Assembly: GCA_003049485.1 (NCBI GenBank)
Contig: PYST01000046.1
Coordinates: 106,618-170,617, forward strand
Source: Ophioceras dolichostomum
Lineage: Eukaryota > Ascomycota > Sordariomycetes > Magnaporthales > Ophioceraceae
DNA: 64,000 nucleotides
Direction: 5' to 3'
Below the pieces are notes generated by a model. The model ran no database searches. It saw nothing but the letters and a program-made list of their open reading frames with translations, and was not told the origin of the DNA. This document shows, one piece after another, positions 10,061 through 21,587 of the stretch (position 1 is the stretch's first letter; each line of letters opens with the position of its first letter). The position numbers were made by a program, and so were the translations under genes.

Positions 10061-13000
10061 TCAAACCCTCCCCAACCGGAACAGGAACGCGCCCATGACC
10101 ACCGACGGCACCGCGACGATGAGCGCGCCGAGCCCCGCCCCTCCCTGGACGTCCTCCCGCAGCACCGACCACAGGACGTGCGTCAGCAGGCCGGCCAGGA
10201 CGGTCAGCAGCAGGGCCCAGAACACGATCTCGCGGTTCGGGCCCTCGACCACGTACACGCCCCACCCGCAGTCGGCCTCCTTGCCGTCGACGACGCGCGC
10301 GTCGAGCCGCTTGGGGAGCCGCGGCAGCCAGTCGCTGCGCTGAGGGTTGAGGTCGCCGTCGCCGTGCGAGAGGTAGTGGATGAACACCTCGGGCGGCATC
10401 GGCGGTGGATTGCGCAGCGGTCGCGGGCGGTATTCGTATTCCTTCGCATTTGCTGGTGGGATGCTGTTGGGCCGCTTGAAGATGGATACGTAGCCGTGGC
10501 GGAGGTTCCAGAGTGTGAACTGTTGTGTGTGCCCGTATGTGGGGTTTTGATGGTCAGCAGCTTGGAGTGATTGGGGGGAGGATCGCAGCAGTGCTGACGA
10601 TCGGGGGGTTCGAATGCCTTGCTTTCGCGACCTCAGCATGGTAGGCGCAAGGGATATCAGTGCGTACCTGGACGAACTCTACATGGGTAGGCTCAATGAG
10701 GAACCGGAACTTGTGCCGGCGGCCACGAGTCTTGATGTACGCCTCCTTCATCATCAGGAAGCACTCCGCGTCCGATTTCACGCCCGAGGCGTCGATCTCG
10801 GCGATCGTCGTGTACATCCCGCCCGTGTTGACAACTAATCCAAGGTACTTGTAGCGGCCTTGGGTAGTAGCGACAGGGAGGTTTGCGGCCCGGGCGGGAG
10901 CGGCCGTGCTTGGTCCCTGGGCCTGGTTATTGCTAGTGTTCCCTGATCGCTTGCCGGGGGAGGGTGGTGACCCCGGCGTGGCTGGCATACTCGTCGAGCT
11001 TGCCGTCGACACCATAGTGCTGGCTGTAGAGAAGGATTGAGATGATGGCCCGGACCCCGGAGGTGGCGGTGATGGTGGGGGAGGCGCAGCGCCTTTCAGC
11101 GAGCTCTCAAGGGCGTCGAGCATCTCGTCATCTTCTGCAAAGTATGGGAAGTCGGCATACAGCGGAGCCCCACAGTCCTATGTGAGGAGGCCGTGGAACC
11201 GTGATAGTTAGCCGCTGGGCTTTATGAGTAGGGGGGATGATCACGTACACATGTCCACTCGATCCGGCGATAATCTTCCTTGAGTCGGGGCCTGAAGTAT
11301 TTCGAGGTCCTTTGCTTGACCCAAGTGTAGAACCGAAGTTGCCGCGTCATCGCCATGTTGATGGGACTCTGTCGGAGGCAGGGAGTAGGCGATGCTGTCA
11401 GGGGAAGATCGGATCTTTCAATGATGTCGGTCCTGTCAGTGCTGGCATCATCTGCTACACTAGTCGTTTCTTCGGGAACATTGGCGGGACTCTCTGTGCC
11501 TTGCTCTCCAGTTGGCTCGGGCCGACGTTCGCCAACGATTAGAGGAACTGGCCCCGACGGAACTTGGGCGTCGTCATCGGTGGGTGGCTCTTCTTTGGGC
11601 TGAGGCCGGAGGAAGTCCTCGAGTCCCCGCTTGTACGAAGTGAATGCCTGGCCGCCTATGAGGAACTCGGCGGTCTCTTTCAGTTTCGAGAGAGCATCAG
11701 TCGCTTCAGCGACAACCTCCTCGCCACTGTCCGCCGAGCTATCGGACTCGCAATCGCTCTCTGCAGGCTCTTGAGTGTCCACCTCACCAACCTGGCCCTC
11801 GAGTGGCGCTTCTGCCAACTCAAAAGCACCGTCGCCACTTTCCTGTGTCGAACTGGTCACTTCTCCAACCCAGTCACGCTCGTTCAAGAGGCGGTTGACC
11901 ATCATGAGGCTGTCTCTTTCTTGATTTAGGGACAAGGTGATTGTCTTGCGGACTGACTCATCTAGAGGTGCGATGAGCCGGGCGATCTGCGCCGAGATCT
12001 GGGTCCTCTTGCTCCGGGACCTCAGGAAGTTCACCGCTAGCTTTTGAGACGCGGTGTGCTGTTGTCCCTGTAGGTTGATGAAGTACTCCTTCAGCAGACG
12101 TCTATTGTTGCGGATGAACCTCGACTCTTCGAGCTTCGTGAGGGCCTCACGGTACAGGTTAGACAGGCCTGGGTCCTCCACTAGCCGAGCGACGAAGTAG
12201 TCAACGGCGGCTCGCCCGGGTTTCGACTCTGATGCCGCGGAGCTGGATGTCGTGGAGTCGATGTCGTCATCAATCGAGACGACAGACTGCATGTCGGCCT
12301 TGTCTGTTGGAATTTCCGAGTAACTGTAGAACGTTGCCTGTTTTGAGGCTGTGTTGGGAACTCCTTCTGGGACATTGGCCTTGGAAGAGACTGAAAGAGA
12401 CGTTTGCGTCGTCGCCGTCAGATTCTCCGATGTTGCTCGAATCGACGTCCCAACAGAGAAGATAGTCGATGCACTGCCCACACAGCTGCTGGACGATGAG
12501 CCTGTTTGGTATTCATTGACTTGATGAGCCTTCAAGTAGCATGGATAACTCCCCAGTGCTTCTTCAGGTGGTGTCAAGGGCGAGACGGAGATTGCTCTCC
12601 TCACGCTACCTTGCGGTCGGCCGGCCGTTGAAGGAAGGGTATGGAGGCTCCCAGTGCGCTTTTCGCGATGCGTATTGAAGCAAATACCGCACGGCCATCC
12701 GTAGAGCCGTTTTGCCTCTGAGGGATCTTCTTTGTAGAGTTGTTCGATAGCTGGCCTGATCTCGTCCTGGATTCGAGATACGGAATCGGGGAGCAGCACA
12801 AGAAGTTTTTCCTCGCCGAGGCCGGGGAATCGTGCTGGATCAGTGCGAACGTAATCCTTCATGATGGCTATATCCGAGGAAGAAAATTTCGAAACCACGT
12901 CAACAAGCCCATAATAGCCATTTTTTGCGTGACCTAGGGATGGTCCTATGCTAGGCTGGAACGGCTGGGTCGAAAGATACTCGACGCAAAATTGACCTAG

Positions 13001-15616
13001 GATAGCAAGTGCCTCGGACCGCTGGAAGAAGGCCTCTAGAAGCGCTCTTCAGGGGTGAATCACGTCAGTTTGGACATTGTTAAAGTGGAGGAGAAGAAAG
13101 TCCGTCGTTGCAGCTAGTGGACATACTCTTTGACAAGGGGATGGCTGAAAACGACTACTCGGTCGCCTAGTCGGCAGTTCGGGGAGTCTCCGTCTTCCAG
13201 CATAATCAAGTGGCCGCAAATGTCTTCGAGAGAGTTATTGCGAGGATCGCTAAGATCGTGATACTCAAGACTAATGTCCAAGAGACACTTGAGCTCTGTC
13301 AAGAAGATGGGCCGCTGGGCGGACAGCAGTAGCGCCACTATCAGATCCCGCTTGCGGTCCTCACCATTACGAGTGATCCCGAACCTGTAGCAGCATCAAT
13401 CAGTATACTTGAGGTGCTGGAGAGTGCCTCAAGTAGCAGGAATATGGGGAAGTCTAAGAATCAGGAATTCGATGGCTTGGGAGTGCGCCGGACTTACTCC
13501 CGCACAAAGCTACCGGGGACAGTTTTGTTGGCTCGGTCTACGAGCTCGTTCGGAAGCAACTTGGTTGTGCCCTGCACATATTCGACGGCGCAAAGAAAAA
13601 CCCCTGAGTGAGTGGGAAGTGTTGGCAGCCACGATCGACCGGCGTCAGTAGATGCTTCTTGTGATTTTTTGTAGTATTTCTGGTAGTTGGGTCAAGGCTG
13701 TAAGGGAATGAACCAACCTGCAGCTCTGCTAGATCCGAGAATTGCTGCGGCATCCGCAGCGGGTTTGCAAGACCTGGTATGGAGTCTGGATAGTAAATAT
13801 TGCGTGATGTCGTTTCTGTGTTGCTCGACCCTGTCTAGGTCAATCCATGGTCCCATGGGCTCATGCAGTGCTCCCTCTTTCACTCTTCTGTGGAAGTTGT
13901 TGTATCTTTCGGTGATGAGGACAAGAACTTGACTGTCGGAGAAGTTCATGCTGCTTTTGACCGCCGGAAGGAGATCACCGAACGGTAGGTGGCGAGCACG
14001 GGAGCAGGAGTGCTCAAGAACCACAAGAATCCGTCCAGAGTGAGACTTGAAAGCGAGTGAGGTTAGGGTTCGCCATGTACTAATGCTGGGGGGGATGGGT
14101 TGGTATAGTTTGAGAGGCGGATTTGATAGGCGTCCGTATACGAAGTCCAAGATATTAGAATCTTGCTGGATGAGTTTGGCGAGAATGCCCGTCCAGACTT
14201 CAGCCATCGCTTCCACTCTTCTATCACCCCCATCAGTCAGGTGATTAACATCCACTCGGAGGGCCCAAGGTCTAGTGGCCGGATCGTCCGCAGATCTGCT
14301 GTCTCCTTCGATGCTGCTCATGAGAGTTTCAGCAAGAACGGTTTTGCCTGACAGTGAGACCGTCTGATGGTTAGTAGGCTTCTGGCATATCGGGATATTA
14401 CTAATTTTCGCGAAGATGGAGAAGGCCGAACGTACCTGAACCCGGAAGACCTCGGAGGTGGACGATGCTGGTCCCAGGTCGTGACTCTGCTAGCCATTCC
14501 TTGATAGAAGGATGCTCTAAGATCCAATCTCCAGAGGAGCCGTGGCGTCGCCTCTCGTGGCGTCGCCTCTCAGCGTCTCTCGTCGGGAGTCGAGTCTTCC
14601 GGCCCCGGGTCAAGCCCATTTGAGCGAGGACGAAGCTCAGCTTCTCGTCCCTGCGAACATAACGCATCTTTCTTTCATTGGCGGTATGACTCAGGCGACT
14701 CGTGCGGATCGAAGATAGGAGATCCTTGGACGCGATACTGTCCTCGGGGGGGATCAAGGGGGCCGGCGATGGGACCTCTGGGGAGAAAGGACGTGGACAC
14801 TTTTCTGAGTTGCCCCAGGCGCTCGTTCAGGGGTTGCAACCGCTCCTTGGTGCTTTCCCATGTCCACGGAAAGAGAACCGCCCATCCTTGATGTGTCCGA
14901 GTTTGGTGCTGTTAGGCCACCGATATAATGGTTTCTTTTGGGTACGGAGAGGAGTAAGGCGCTTACCTAAGCATGAAAATACGCCGAGACTGATTTGAAG
15001 GAGCTCGACGATCTCACACAGAGCACTTAGATGCAACAAGATGAAGGTCTGGGAGGGCTCAAAGGTCCCTGTGGCAGGCGCAGTTCTCGGAAAAAGCAGG
15101 GACAACGCCTCAAGGTACAATCCGAGGATGCTCTGCAGGGCCTCCTGTGACACGTCTTGGGTTTCCGAGAGAATTTGCTATGACGAGACACTGTCAGGAT
15201 CGCTGTAGCTCCAACGTCCCCCGAGGTTCTTACTTGGGCGATATTCTGCTACTTACCTCGATGCAATATTTAAGGGGACTCTGTAATCCAAACTCTGTCA
15301 GTTTGTATCATGTTTAGAGAGCTGGACAACGTCGTCAATATCATACCCAGATGTATTGCTGGTGCTCCGCGAGAACTGGAAACGTCTGGGGTTGATCTGT
15401 TATCAAACGAGCCCAGACGGCCATGTTATCCCAGCAGTCGATGTCGGCGAAGGCCCGAAGGCGTGGCGTGAAAATTCCTCGGGGAGAGCTCTCAAATTGC
15501 GTGAATCTGTAGAGTTGAGTCACTGTAAAGTTGGACGTGAAATCCCATACCGCCTTGTCGATGTCTGACTTCAAGGCATCGGCGCGCCGTTGGTTCAAGC
15601 GCTCCTTTTTTTTCAT
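10061..15616 (-). CDS. STAND NTPase (NACHT-type, NLR-like) with C-terminal two-helix membrane domain
   Basis: Exons that fit in phase on the minus strand are 15177-14967, 14886-14739, 14650-14436, 14347-13718, 13603-13498, 13384-13127, 13046-11249, 11177-10668 and 10519-10061 (1,444 codons plus stop). All introns are 71-148 nt with GT-AG ends. The N-terminus upstream of 15177 is unsure: ATG 15616 starts an 88-residue frame, but joining it on needs a frame change near 15300. Domain order: helical N-terminal region (YCIEQILSETQDV, WESTKERLQPLNERLG); P-loop RGLPGSG|KTVLAET split by the 14348-14435 intron; degenerate Walker B ILVVLEHSCS; winged-helix region with DLIVALLLSAQRP and VVFSHPLVKE; a long disordered middle; then a conserved tail RRIEWTCDCGAPLY, YKYLGLVVNTGG, FIHYLSH, GWGVYVVEG and two membrane helices. 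The expected role is NLR-like sensing and allorecognition; the membrane tail suggests a surface-linked effector. No ankyrin, WD or TPR repeats are present. Confidence 0.75.
14542..14571 (-). repeat. 15-bp in-frame tandem duplication in STAND exon
   Basis: GTGGCGTCGCCTCTC occurs twice head to tail (14542-14556, 14557-14571), within the exon just before the P-loop, and encodes ERRRH twice. Because it is a multiple of three it does not disturb the frame. Confidence 0.9.
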
Positions 15617-17320
15617 GATGAAAGCTTAAGACTGTGAGCCAGCACCGGAGGAGATGTCTCGTTTGGATGGCCGGGACGAACCCTGATGCTAGAGGGTGAT
15701 GAGGGAAGGAAGGTAGAGTCAACGTTGATGTGCAACGCGCACACAAAACCCCGCTCCAAATCTTCCTGTCCCAGCCTCACCAGGAGACACTTTGGAGGCC
15801 TCAGGAGCCAAGCAGCCACCCACGTGTCGTGCAGGACAGCCCAGCTGAACGCCTAATTTGGGTGGTGGCTTCTCGAGAGAATCACGTGGATCGCAGAGAT
15901 CAATAAGGGGTCGTACTGGAACCAGGAAGCGACCCGCGAAGAGTAGAAATGGATCGCGAAACCTCCTCCACCTAAATTGTCTGAGAACGACCTCAAACAC
16001 CTTCTGCTGGGATTCTCCTACTAAGCGAGATCGCGATGGTGCAAGAGGAGACAATAGCACGGCGAGGGGGAGTTGAATTTTCGGGGGGCATCATAAATCG
16101 CAAAACGTGTGCGAGCTCCCCTCATTGACTATGTCGCATCCATTTTCTCGAGTGTCTGTGAAGTAGCGAGGGAGGCCATATATCATCGCCGAACGTACCG
16201 AGTTGATCAAAGCGCGGGGCAGTCGCCCAGAGGTAAGTTTATGTGTGCTGCTTTTGCTGCAAGCTCAGAACGTGCTGAACTGTGCTCAGTGTTTGCCGTC
16301 GATAGCACACTCGCCAGAAGCATAGGTACGGACAAATCCTCAAAAACCCTAAACTCTACTGTTGGAAGCCGTCCCTGATTAATGCCGCCGGTCTTCTTGG
16401 TCCTCTAATTGATATTTCTGCGCCATCAAATGATGAGCGATGGAAGATCCGCGAATTGATGATCCTCGATCGATGATGCTTAGGATATCGCACGCAGCGA
16501 AAGCGCCCAGTCGGGCCAAGAAACTGGCCCTGCTTCTTCTGTCTTCATGTGCCCCTCATCCATCCCGGCCGCAGCCGAGGAAAGCAGCCGATTCATCAAG
16601 CTGTCGTTGTCACACGACTGGCGTGTCGACACGCTTAGGGGGTGCCATCCGGGAATGTACTTGTCTGCCACAAGTGTCTGCCGAAGCCTTGGCTGGGCAG
16701 ATATTTTACGACAGAGAATGCCGCGCCCATGTCGCCACTTTGAGGAAAGTCTTTCGCCCGTATCGCCTGTGGCTTCCGAAATGAGGCAAACGTCCCTCAA
16801 TCGATTACTTGATGGGCGATGTTGTTAGGAGGGTGTGGTTCTCAGTAGGGTTTAGCGCTGAAAATGAGGCTTGTTGGCTCAGGCCACAGCTGAACCCTCC
16901 CGCGTTCCTTGGGCTCATCGTCATGCGACAGCTGAAAGCTCTCCCTCTGGCTATCGTGGAGTGACAAATAAGGTCATGGCGCTCAACCGAAGCATCTCAT
17001 TCTTCTTTTTCTGTCGCTGCGATATTTGGTCCCAAAACATAGGAACCACCTGATCGAGTCTCGACCAGCGACGAGGGAAAATGGGCTTGTCGTCTGTATT
17101 TAACGCCCGACCGTTCACGGCGGCCTTCGGGCCTTTGAAGAGACGGAAACCTTTGGGCAGCATCGCTTGCAGAGACGTACGCATGAAGCTTCAACTTCGG
17201 TTTCTTCCGAGCTGCTGTAAACCCACCTATTAGCACCTACTAGCACCTTACCTACTACTCCCCGTACCCATTTGTACATAATACAGAAACGAAGACAAAA
17301 TCGTTCTCCCACACACCACG
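15617..17320. other. Gene-free stretch between divergent genes, 1.7 kb
   Basis: Shared upstream region of the STAND gene (minus) and the membrane-protein gene (plus). No gene recognised; undetected N-terminal exons of the STAND gene could lie at its left end. Confidence 0.45.
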
Positions 17321-18548
17321 ATGAAAACGACAATACCGCCGATCCTCTCCTCATTCCATTTCTCATGCTGGCTTGCTTTTTTCTGGGCGACCTCGCCGGC
17401 GGCGGGGTACTACGGTACCACGACCTTTGACTCGATCCTAGTAGCCCATCCGGCCCCGACCATCTGCCCCCCTTCGTCCGGCTTCGATTCGTACCTGCCG
17501 GATGCGAGCTACATCGCCTGCTGCAACCACTGGTTCGGGACTCACACCCTGACCAGCGGGACAGGTCCGGGCGGGGGTGCGGTGTACGCATGCTGCAAAA
17601 GCGGGTACACTTGCACCGCGCCCGTGTCCCTCATGAAGGACTGGACCATAGACTCAAACAGTGAGTTCCCTTGTCGGGCCTGAGACCCTCGCCTTGCTTG
17701 GTTCATCGTAATCCTCGCAAGGCACTCCTCGCCTTCCGCTTGCCCTTGTCTTCGTCCCGTTCGCTGACCGCGATATATGTGAACAGAGGACCTCCAGACC
17801 TTCGACCTAGCAAACGCTCCGACCCCTACCCCAGCAGCAGGTCAGCCTTACTACCTAGTTTCCATCCACTCCCAACCCTTCCAGCCGAGGTATCTTGACG
17901 CAGAGAGGTCGAGCCTGCCTGACATAAATCATGTAACTAGCCGGAGCCACCGGGCCCATCACCGCGGCGCCGACTCGCAGCACCGGCACGGTCAGCTCGC
18001 CGGGCGCCACGCCGATCGCCACTGGCGCCGATGGTGTGGTCGTCTACGTATACAACGGCGATAACACCCAAACCGTCACCGTGGGTGGTGGTGACGGGGG
18101 CGGAGGCTTGTCGGCGGGTGCCATCGCCGGCATCTCGCTGGCCTGCACCGTCGTCATGGCCGTGATGGCCGTCCTCGGCGTGAAATGGGCGAAAAGGCAA
18201 GCTAAAGCCACCGAGCGAGAGAAGTCCTCCCAGCCGCCCGGGAGTAGCGGTGGTGCGGCGACAGCAGCAATGTCGAACGACAAACCTGGCGGAGGCGGAG
18301 GGGGCTACTACGAGCAGCCAGCTGTTGTCCCGCAGGTACCGCAGGTACCGCCCTCAACTTCTTCCACTGCTTGGTCGTCGCCCCAGTACTACTACACCTC
18401 GCCGCCCTCAGTCGGTGCTACCTCTGCCTGGTCGGACAACACCCGTGCATACTCCCCCTGGCAGCAGCAGCAGCAACAGCCGCCGCCACCGCCGCCTCAG
18501 CAACAGGCGGAGCTTTATGGCCAGTACTATGCCCCTAACCAACGGTAG
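17321..18548 (+). CDS. Type I single-pass membrane protein with Cys-rich ectodomain
   Basis: Three exons, 17321-17660, 17787-17840 and 17941-18548, give 333 aa. Introns are 126 and 100 nt (donors GTGAGT and GTCAGC, CTGAC branch points, acceptors CAG and TAG), and phases agree. Residues 1-28 form a signal sequence. Next comes a short ectodomain with paired cysteines (IACCNHW, YACCKSGYTC), then a Thr/Pro/Gly/Ser stalk. One membrane helix (AGAIAGISLACTVVMAVMAVLG) is followed by basic KWAKRQAK. The cytosolic tail of about 130 residues is rich in Gly, Pro, Gln and Tyr, with a Gln6-Pro6 run. This plan resembles fungal wall-sensor or mucin-like proteins (Wsc/Mid2-like), but I do not see a WSC domain, so the sensor role is inference. 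Confidence 0.8.
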
Positions 18549-19043
18549 TGATGTCGGGAGATGGGATGTGTGCCGTTCTCTGATCTTCCCCCTGGTATAT
18601 TCCATTGCTGCTTGGGTTGGAGAATATAATTATCCAAATCTCTGGTTGTTTTTCTATTCTGTCAAAGATACCCATCTTGTTAATACTAGGTCACTGGCGC
18701 TTTGAACACTTTCCGGGATGGGTGGTCAAGGGAGCTCTGATGTAATTGATTACAGTCCTAGCCAGTCTTCAATGTGACAACCCTCGAGCCCCTGAGCCTG
18801 AACTCTTATACCAATGTTCTAGAGTACTTATTATTCACTCCTCAATCGTGACGCGATGGTAAACGCGGCTATATTCGCGGGCGCGGAACTTGAACGGGCG
18901 AATCACAGGCGACGAGGGTTTGGCCATGACTCCACAAGCAGTTTTACTTCGCTTCTGTTTTTTTCCTTCTTCTTCTTCTTCTTTTTCTCAGCCAGCCAGC
19001 GCATCATAAAATATCGAATCGTTAATGACCATCTATTATCAAT
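18549..19043. other. Gene-free flank of the first RRM relic
   Basis: No gene seen. The stretch 18925-18990 (CATGACTCC... then TTCGCTTCTG and a T/C tract) resembles 44653-44710 upstream of the second RRM relic, so the duplication appears to extend into this flank. Confidence 0.5.
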
Positions 19044-19565
19044 ATGTCCGGACAGAGCGAGGTTGTCGGCAGTAAACCTCAGACCGATGAGCAATACAAG
19101 ATCAATGTTTCCAATATAAATGTGGAAACCACCAAAGACGAGTTCATGTCGATGTCGAAAACATCGACGGGTATACTGTCAGAAGATTCTACCAACTGCC
19201 CGAAGGTTCTATGGACTTCTATGATGTTCTAGAACGATGCTTGATAATAGCTTCTATGACCTTCGACGTGATTCATCTCTCCACTCTAGAGGTCTATAAA
19301 AGACCATCCATTCACTCTGTAGATAGACAGAATAATAAGGGCAGGGGCTCTTCAATACACTCATTCAAATAGTTCTCTTCTCTCCTTTCCAATATATACC
19401 AAGGAATCCTTTGTCGACCTCCAGATTGACCAGGCGAAAAGTACCGCTACGATTACCTGCTAAGACCCGGACAACTCCCAAAAGATGAGGGGCGCTTTTT
19501 ACTCGAAGCTGTTAAATGGGGCAGAGCTTCGTGCGACTTTTGACAACCCAGCCGCTTCGAATTAA
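19044..19565 (+). pseudogene. RRM-protein relic, copy 1, interrupted by a solo LTR
   Basis: ATG 19044 starts MSGQSEV...YKINVSNINVETTKDEF, matching copy 2 at 45171 (VYVSGINVETTEDEF), the RNP2 region of an RNA-recognition motif. A solo LTR (19177-19394) sits in the frame. Beyond it, ESFVDLQIDQAKSTATITC ends in an in-frame stop (RNP1-like strand), and the next part continues in frame as YSKLLNGAELRATFDNPA to TAA at 19563-19565. NGxELRATF is the closing RRM strand. Similarity to copy 2 runs on to about 19680 (GGGTTTGTGGGGTA, TTCTCCC, TCGAAATATA). The copy is clearly dead: LTR, frameshift and stop. The parent gene is unknown; it was probably a single-RRM RNA-binding protein. Confidence 0.7.
19177..19394 (+). 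mobile_element. Solo LTR, 218 bp, TSD TATAC
   Basis: The element begins TGTCAGAAGATTCTACC and ends TTTCCAATA, flanked by identical 5-bp copies TATAC at 19172-19176 and 19395-19399. A TATA box (GTCTATAAAAGACC, near 19293-19306) and a following AATAAT fit an LTR U3/R layout. It lies inside the RRM relic. Its end (TA rather than CA) is unusual, so the exact 3' boundary may differ by a few bases. Confidence 0.75.
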
Positions 19566-20261
19566 GAGCGCGCTTCATCTTTCGGGCGTCGTCCAGGTCT
19601 CGACAGGGAATGACAGCGGCGTCGGCAAAGAGGATGGAAGATGGTAGGGTTTGTGGGGTAGGTTCTCCCATCGAAATATAGGTACCTACCTAGGCGCCTG
19701 GGTACTTATTGATTCTAATTACTAACATGCGCCGAGTGGATGTTATTAACCATTTCGATGCGATGGGAGTGATAGAAGAGTAGAAACTATAGTTGAAGTC
19801 TGGAGTGCATTCTCGCCGAGCTCGTCCCCAGAAACTTTAGACGGGAGAAAGCTCCTGTCGCCACATGAGGAACATGTAGATTGCGTGGCCCGCTTTTAGT
19901 AGACTTGCTAGGAGTAGGGGATTAGGTATACTTCTTATATACTCCATCGGCGAAGACGGACGAGTCCGACGGAGACGAGTCCAGCGAGAGCATAGCCAGG
20001 TAGACACCCTCCGCAAAAGCAGAGAGCTTCTGTTGTTTTAATTCAACGCTTGTTCCGTCTTCATACCTACAGGCACGACGCGCGGCAATGCAAACAGTCT
20101 TACCACATACCCCCTAGCACATGGCGATTAGGTTAGGAGGAGGGCAACAAAGATAGAGAAAGGAGAGGGATGGGAATGAGGATGAAGAATAGATGGGATT
20201 CAGTGAGGGCTAACAGAACCGAGAAAGAAACGCTTCAAAAATGTAGTCTAGCCTTTGCCTA
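19566..20261. other. Gene-free stretch
   Basis: The left part (to about 19690) is the tail of the duplicated RRM-relic segment. An AGGT-type motif (TAGGTACCTACCTAGG) is at 19680-19695. The rest holds no recognisable gene. Confidence 0.5.
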
Positions 20262-21587
20262 CTACTTGCTGCGACCGCACAACGACTCCGCAATCCCCAA
20301 AACCCTCCTCCTCGCATCCTCCCTCCACGCCACCCTATCCAACAACCAAACCAACACCTCCCCCAAGGCAGGTCTGTCGCCCTTATACCCCGGCGCGACC
20401 TCTCCAAAGTCCACAAACATCAACCTTCGCCCGTCTTGCCCGTCAGGCGCCAGGAGTATATTCCGATCATTCACATCCCCCAACATGACACCATCACCAC
20501 CTCCTCCGACTTTCCCTATCTCGCCCAACGCCCTCACTAGCGAGGTCACGGCTTCCTCAGACACGGCTATCGTAGGCCACGGCTTTGGTGGCAGCTTGGA
20601 GTCCACGCCCGACCCGCCCTCCTCCCTCGGCAGACCCAGCCGGGCCGCGTACCCCATCCCGTGCTCGTAACCCCCCGCCAGCGCCTCGAGCGAGCGTCCG
20701 CAGTACGGCATTAGGATCCCTAGGACCTCGGTGGTGGTGGGGTGCTTGTGCACGACGGCGAGGATGGGGAAGATCTGGAGGCGGGCTTCGAGCGCGGCGT
20801 TGAAGGCTGCGTCGTCGTCGCCTTCCGATGGTCTCATAGCCGCCGGAGGGTTATTATTCTCCTTGGAAGAAGAAGAAGGTGATGATAGCTGTTGGGGTAG
20901 TGCGGCAGCTAGCGAATCGCGGATGCGGATCTCGCGGGCAAGCGTGGCCACATCCTCGCTGAACTCGATGCGCTTGAACGCGCAGTCGCGCCCGCGCCAG
21001 ACGCACCTGTCTACGGAGCGGCTGATGAACGACTTGCAGGTGAGCTGGCCGAAGGTCGTGGTGGGCAGCCGGTCTGTCTGCGGGTTCGCCCCGTAGTGCA
21101 GGTTGGAGGTGATGGGCCTCGCGACCTCCGCGTTGGGGACCGTTGCGTATGTCGCACGCGAAGGGTCGTAGCGGTTGGGGACGTTGATGACGTTCCAGGG
21201 CGGAAGACCACCTCCCGTCTGCTGGTTCTGGCGGTGCTTGACGATATGCGAAGTGACGACGCCGCTCATCCACTCGGTCTCGTCCTCGACTTCGCTGTCG
21301 ACGTTGAGCCGGTACCAGCGCCGGTTGGCGACGTCGTAGCATTGTGCTGAGCTGGACACGCGCGGGAACACCGAGTTGCAGTAAACGATCACCTCGGGCT
21401 CATGCAAGATTCGGTCCGGCTCCATGTCTGGGGCGTACCATGGCTCGTCCCCGGGAGCTCTGGCGACGGCGGGCACGCGAGAGCCGGAGCAGTTGCTCGT
21501 GGTGGTGCTGCTGCTTCTGCTGCGTTTCATGCTCACGCTGCTGCTCTGGTTGCTGGGCTGGCTGCTGTTACTACTACTGTGGGCCAT
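20262..21587 (-). CDS. Atypical protein kinase-like protein
   Basis: Single exon, 441 aa, ATG at 21587. Residues 1-45 are Ser-rich and disordered. The middle (WYAPDMEPDRILHEPEVIVY, CKSFISRSVDRCVWRGRDCAFKRIEF) looks like a divergent N-lobe, with CAFKRIEF as a candidate for the VAIK lysine strand. Near residue 295, ILGILMPYCGRSLEAL fits a hinge region. GDVNDRNILL near 370 replaces the HRDxxxxN catalytic loop with a GD-x4-N form, and MFVDFGE near 390 is an intact DFG. These features recur in fungal small-kinase-like families often found in large lineage-specific sets. Substrate and pathway are unknown. Activity is possible, since Asp, Asn and DFG remain, but the missing HR makes it uncertain. 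Confidence 0.7.
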   Translation of the reverse strand: MAHSSSNSSQPSNQSSSVSMKRSRSSSTTTSNCSGSRVPAVARAPGDEPWYAPDMEPDRILHEPEVIVYCNSVFPRVSSSAQCYDVANRRWYRLNVDSEVEDETEWMSGVVTSHIVKHRQNQQTGGGLPPWNVINVPNRYDPSRATYATVPNAEVARPITSNLHYGANPQTDRLPTTTFGQLTCKSFISRSVDRCVWRGRDCAFKRIEFSEDVATLAREIRIRDSLAAALPQQLSSPSSSSKENNNPPAAMRPSEGDDDAAFNAALEARLQIFPILAVVHKHPTTTEVLGILMPYCGRSLEALAGGYEHGMGYAARLGLPREEGGSGVDSKLPPKPWPTIAVSEEAVTSLVRALGEIGKVGGGGDGVMLGDVNDRNILLAPDGQDGRRLMFVDFGEVAPGYKGDRPALGEVLVWLLDRVAWREDARRRVLGIAESLCGRSK

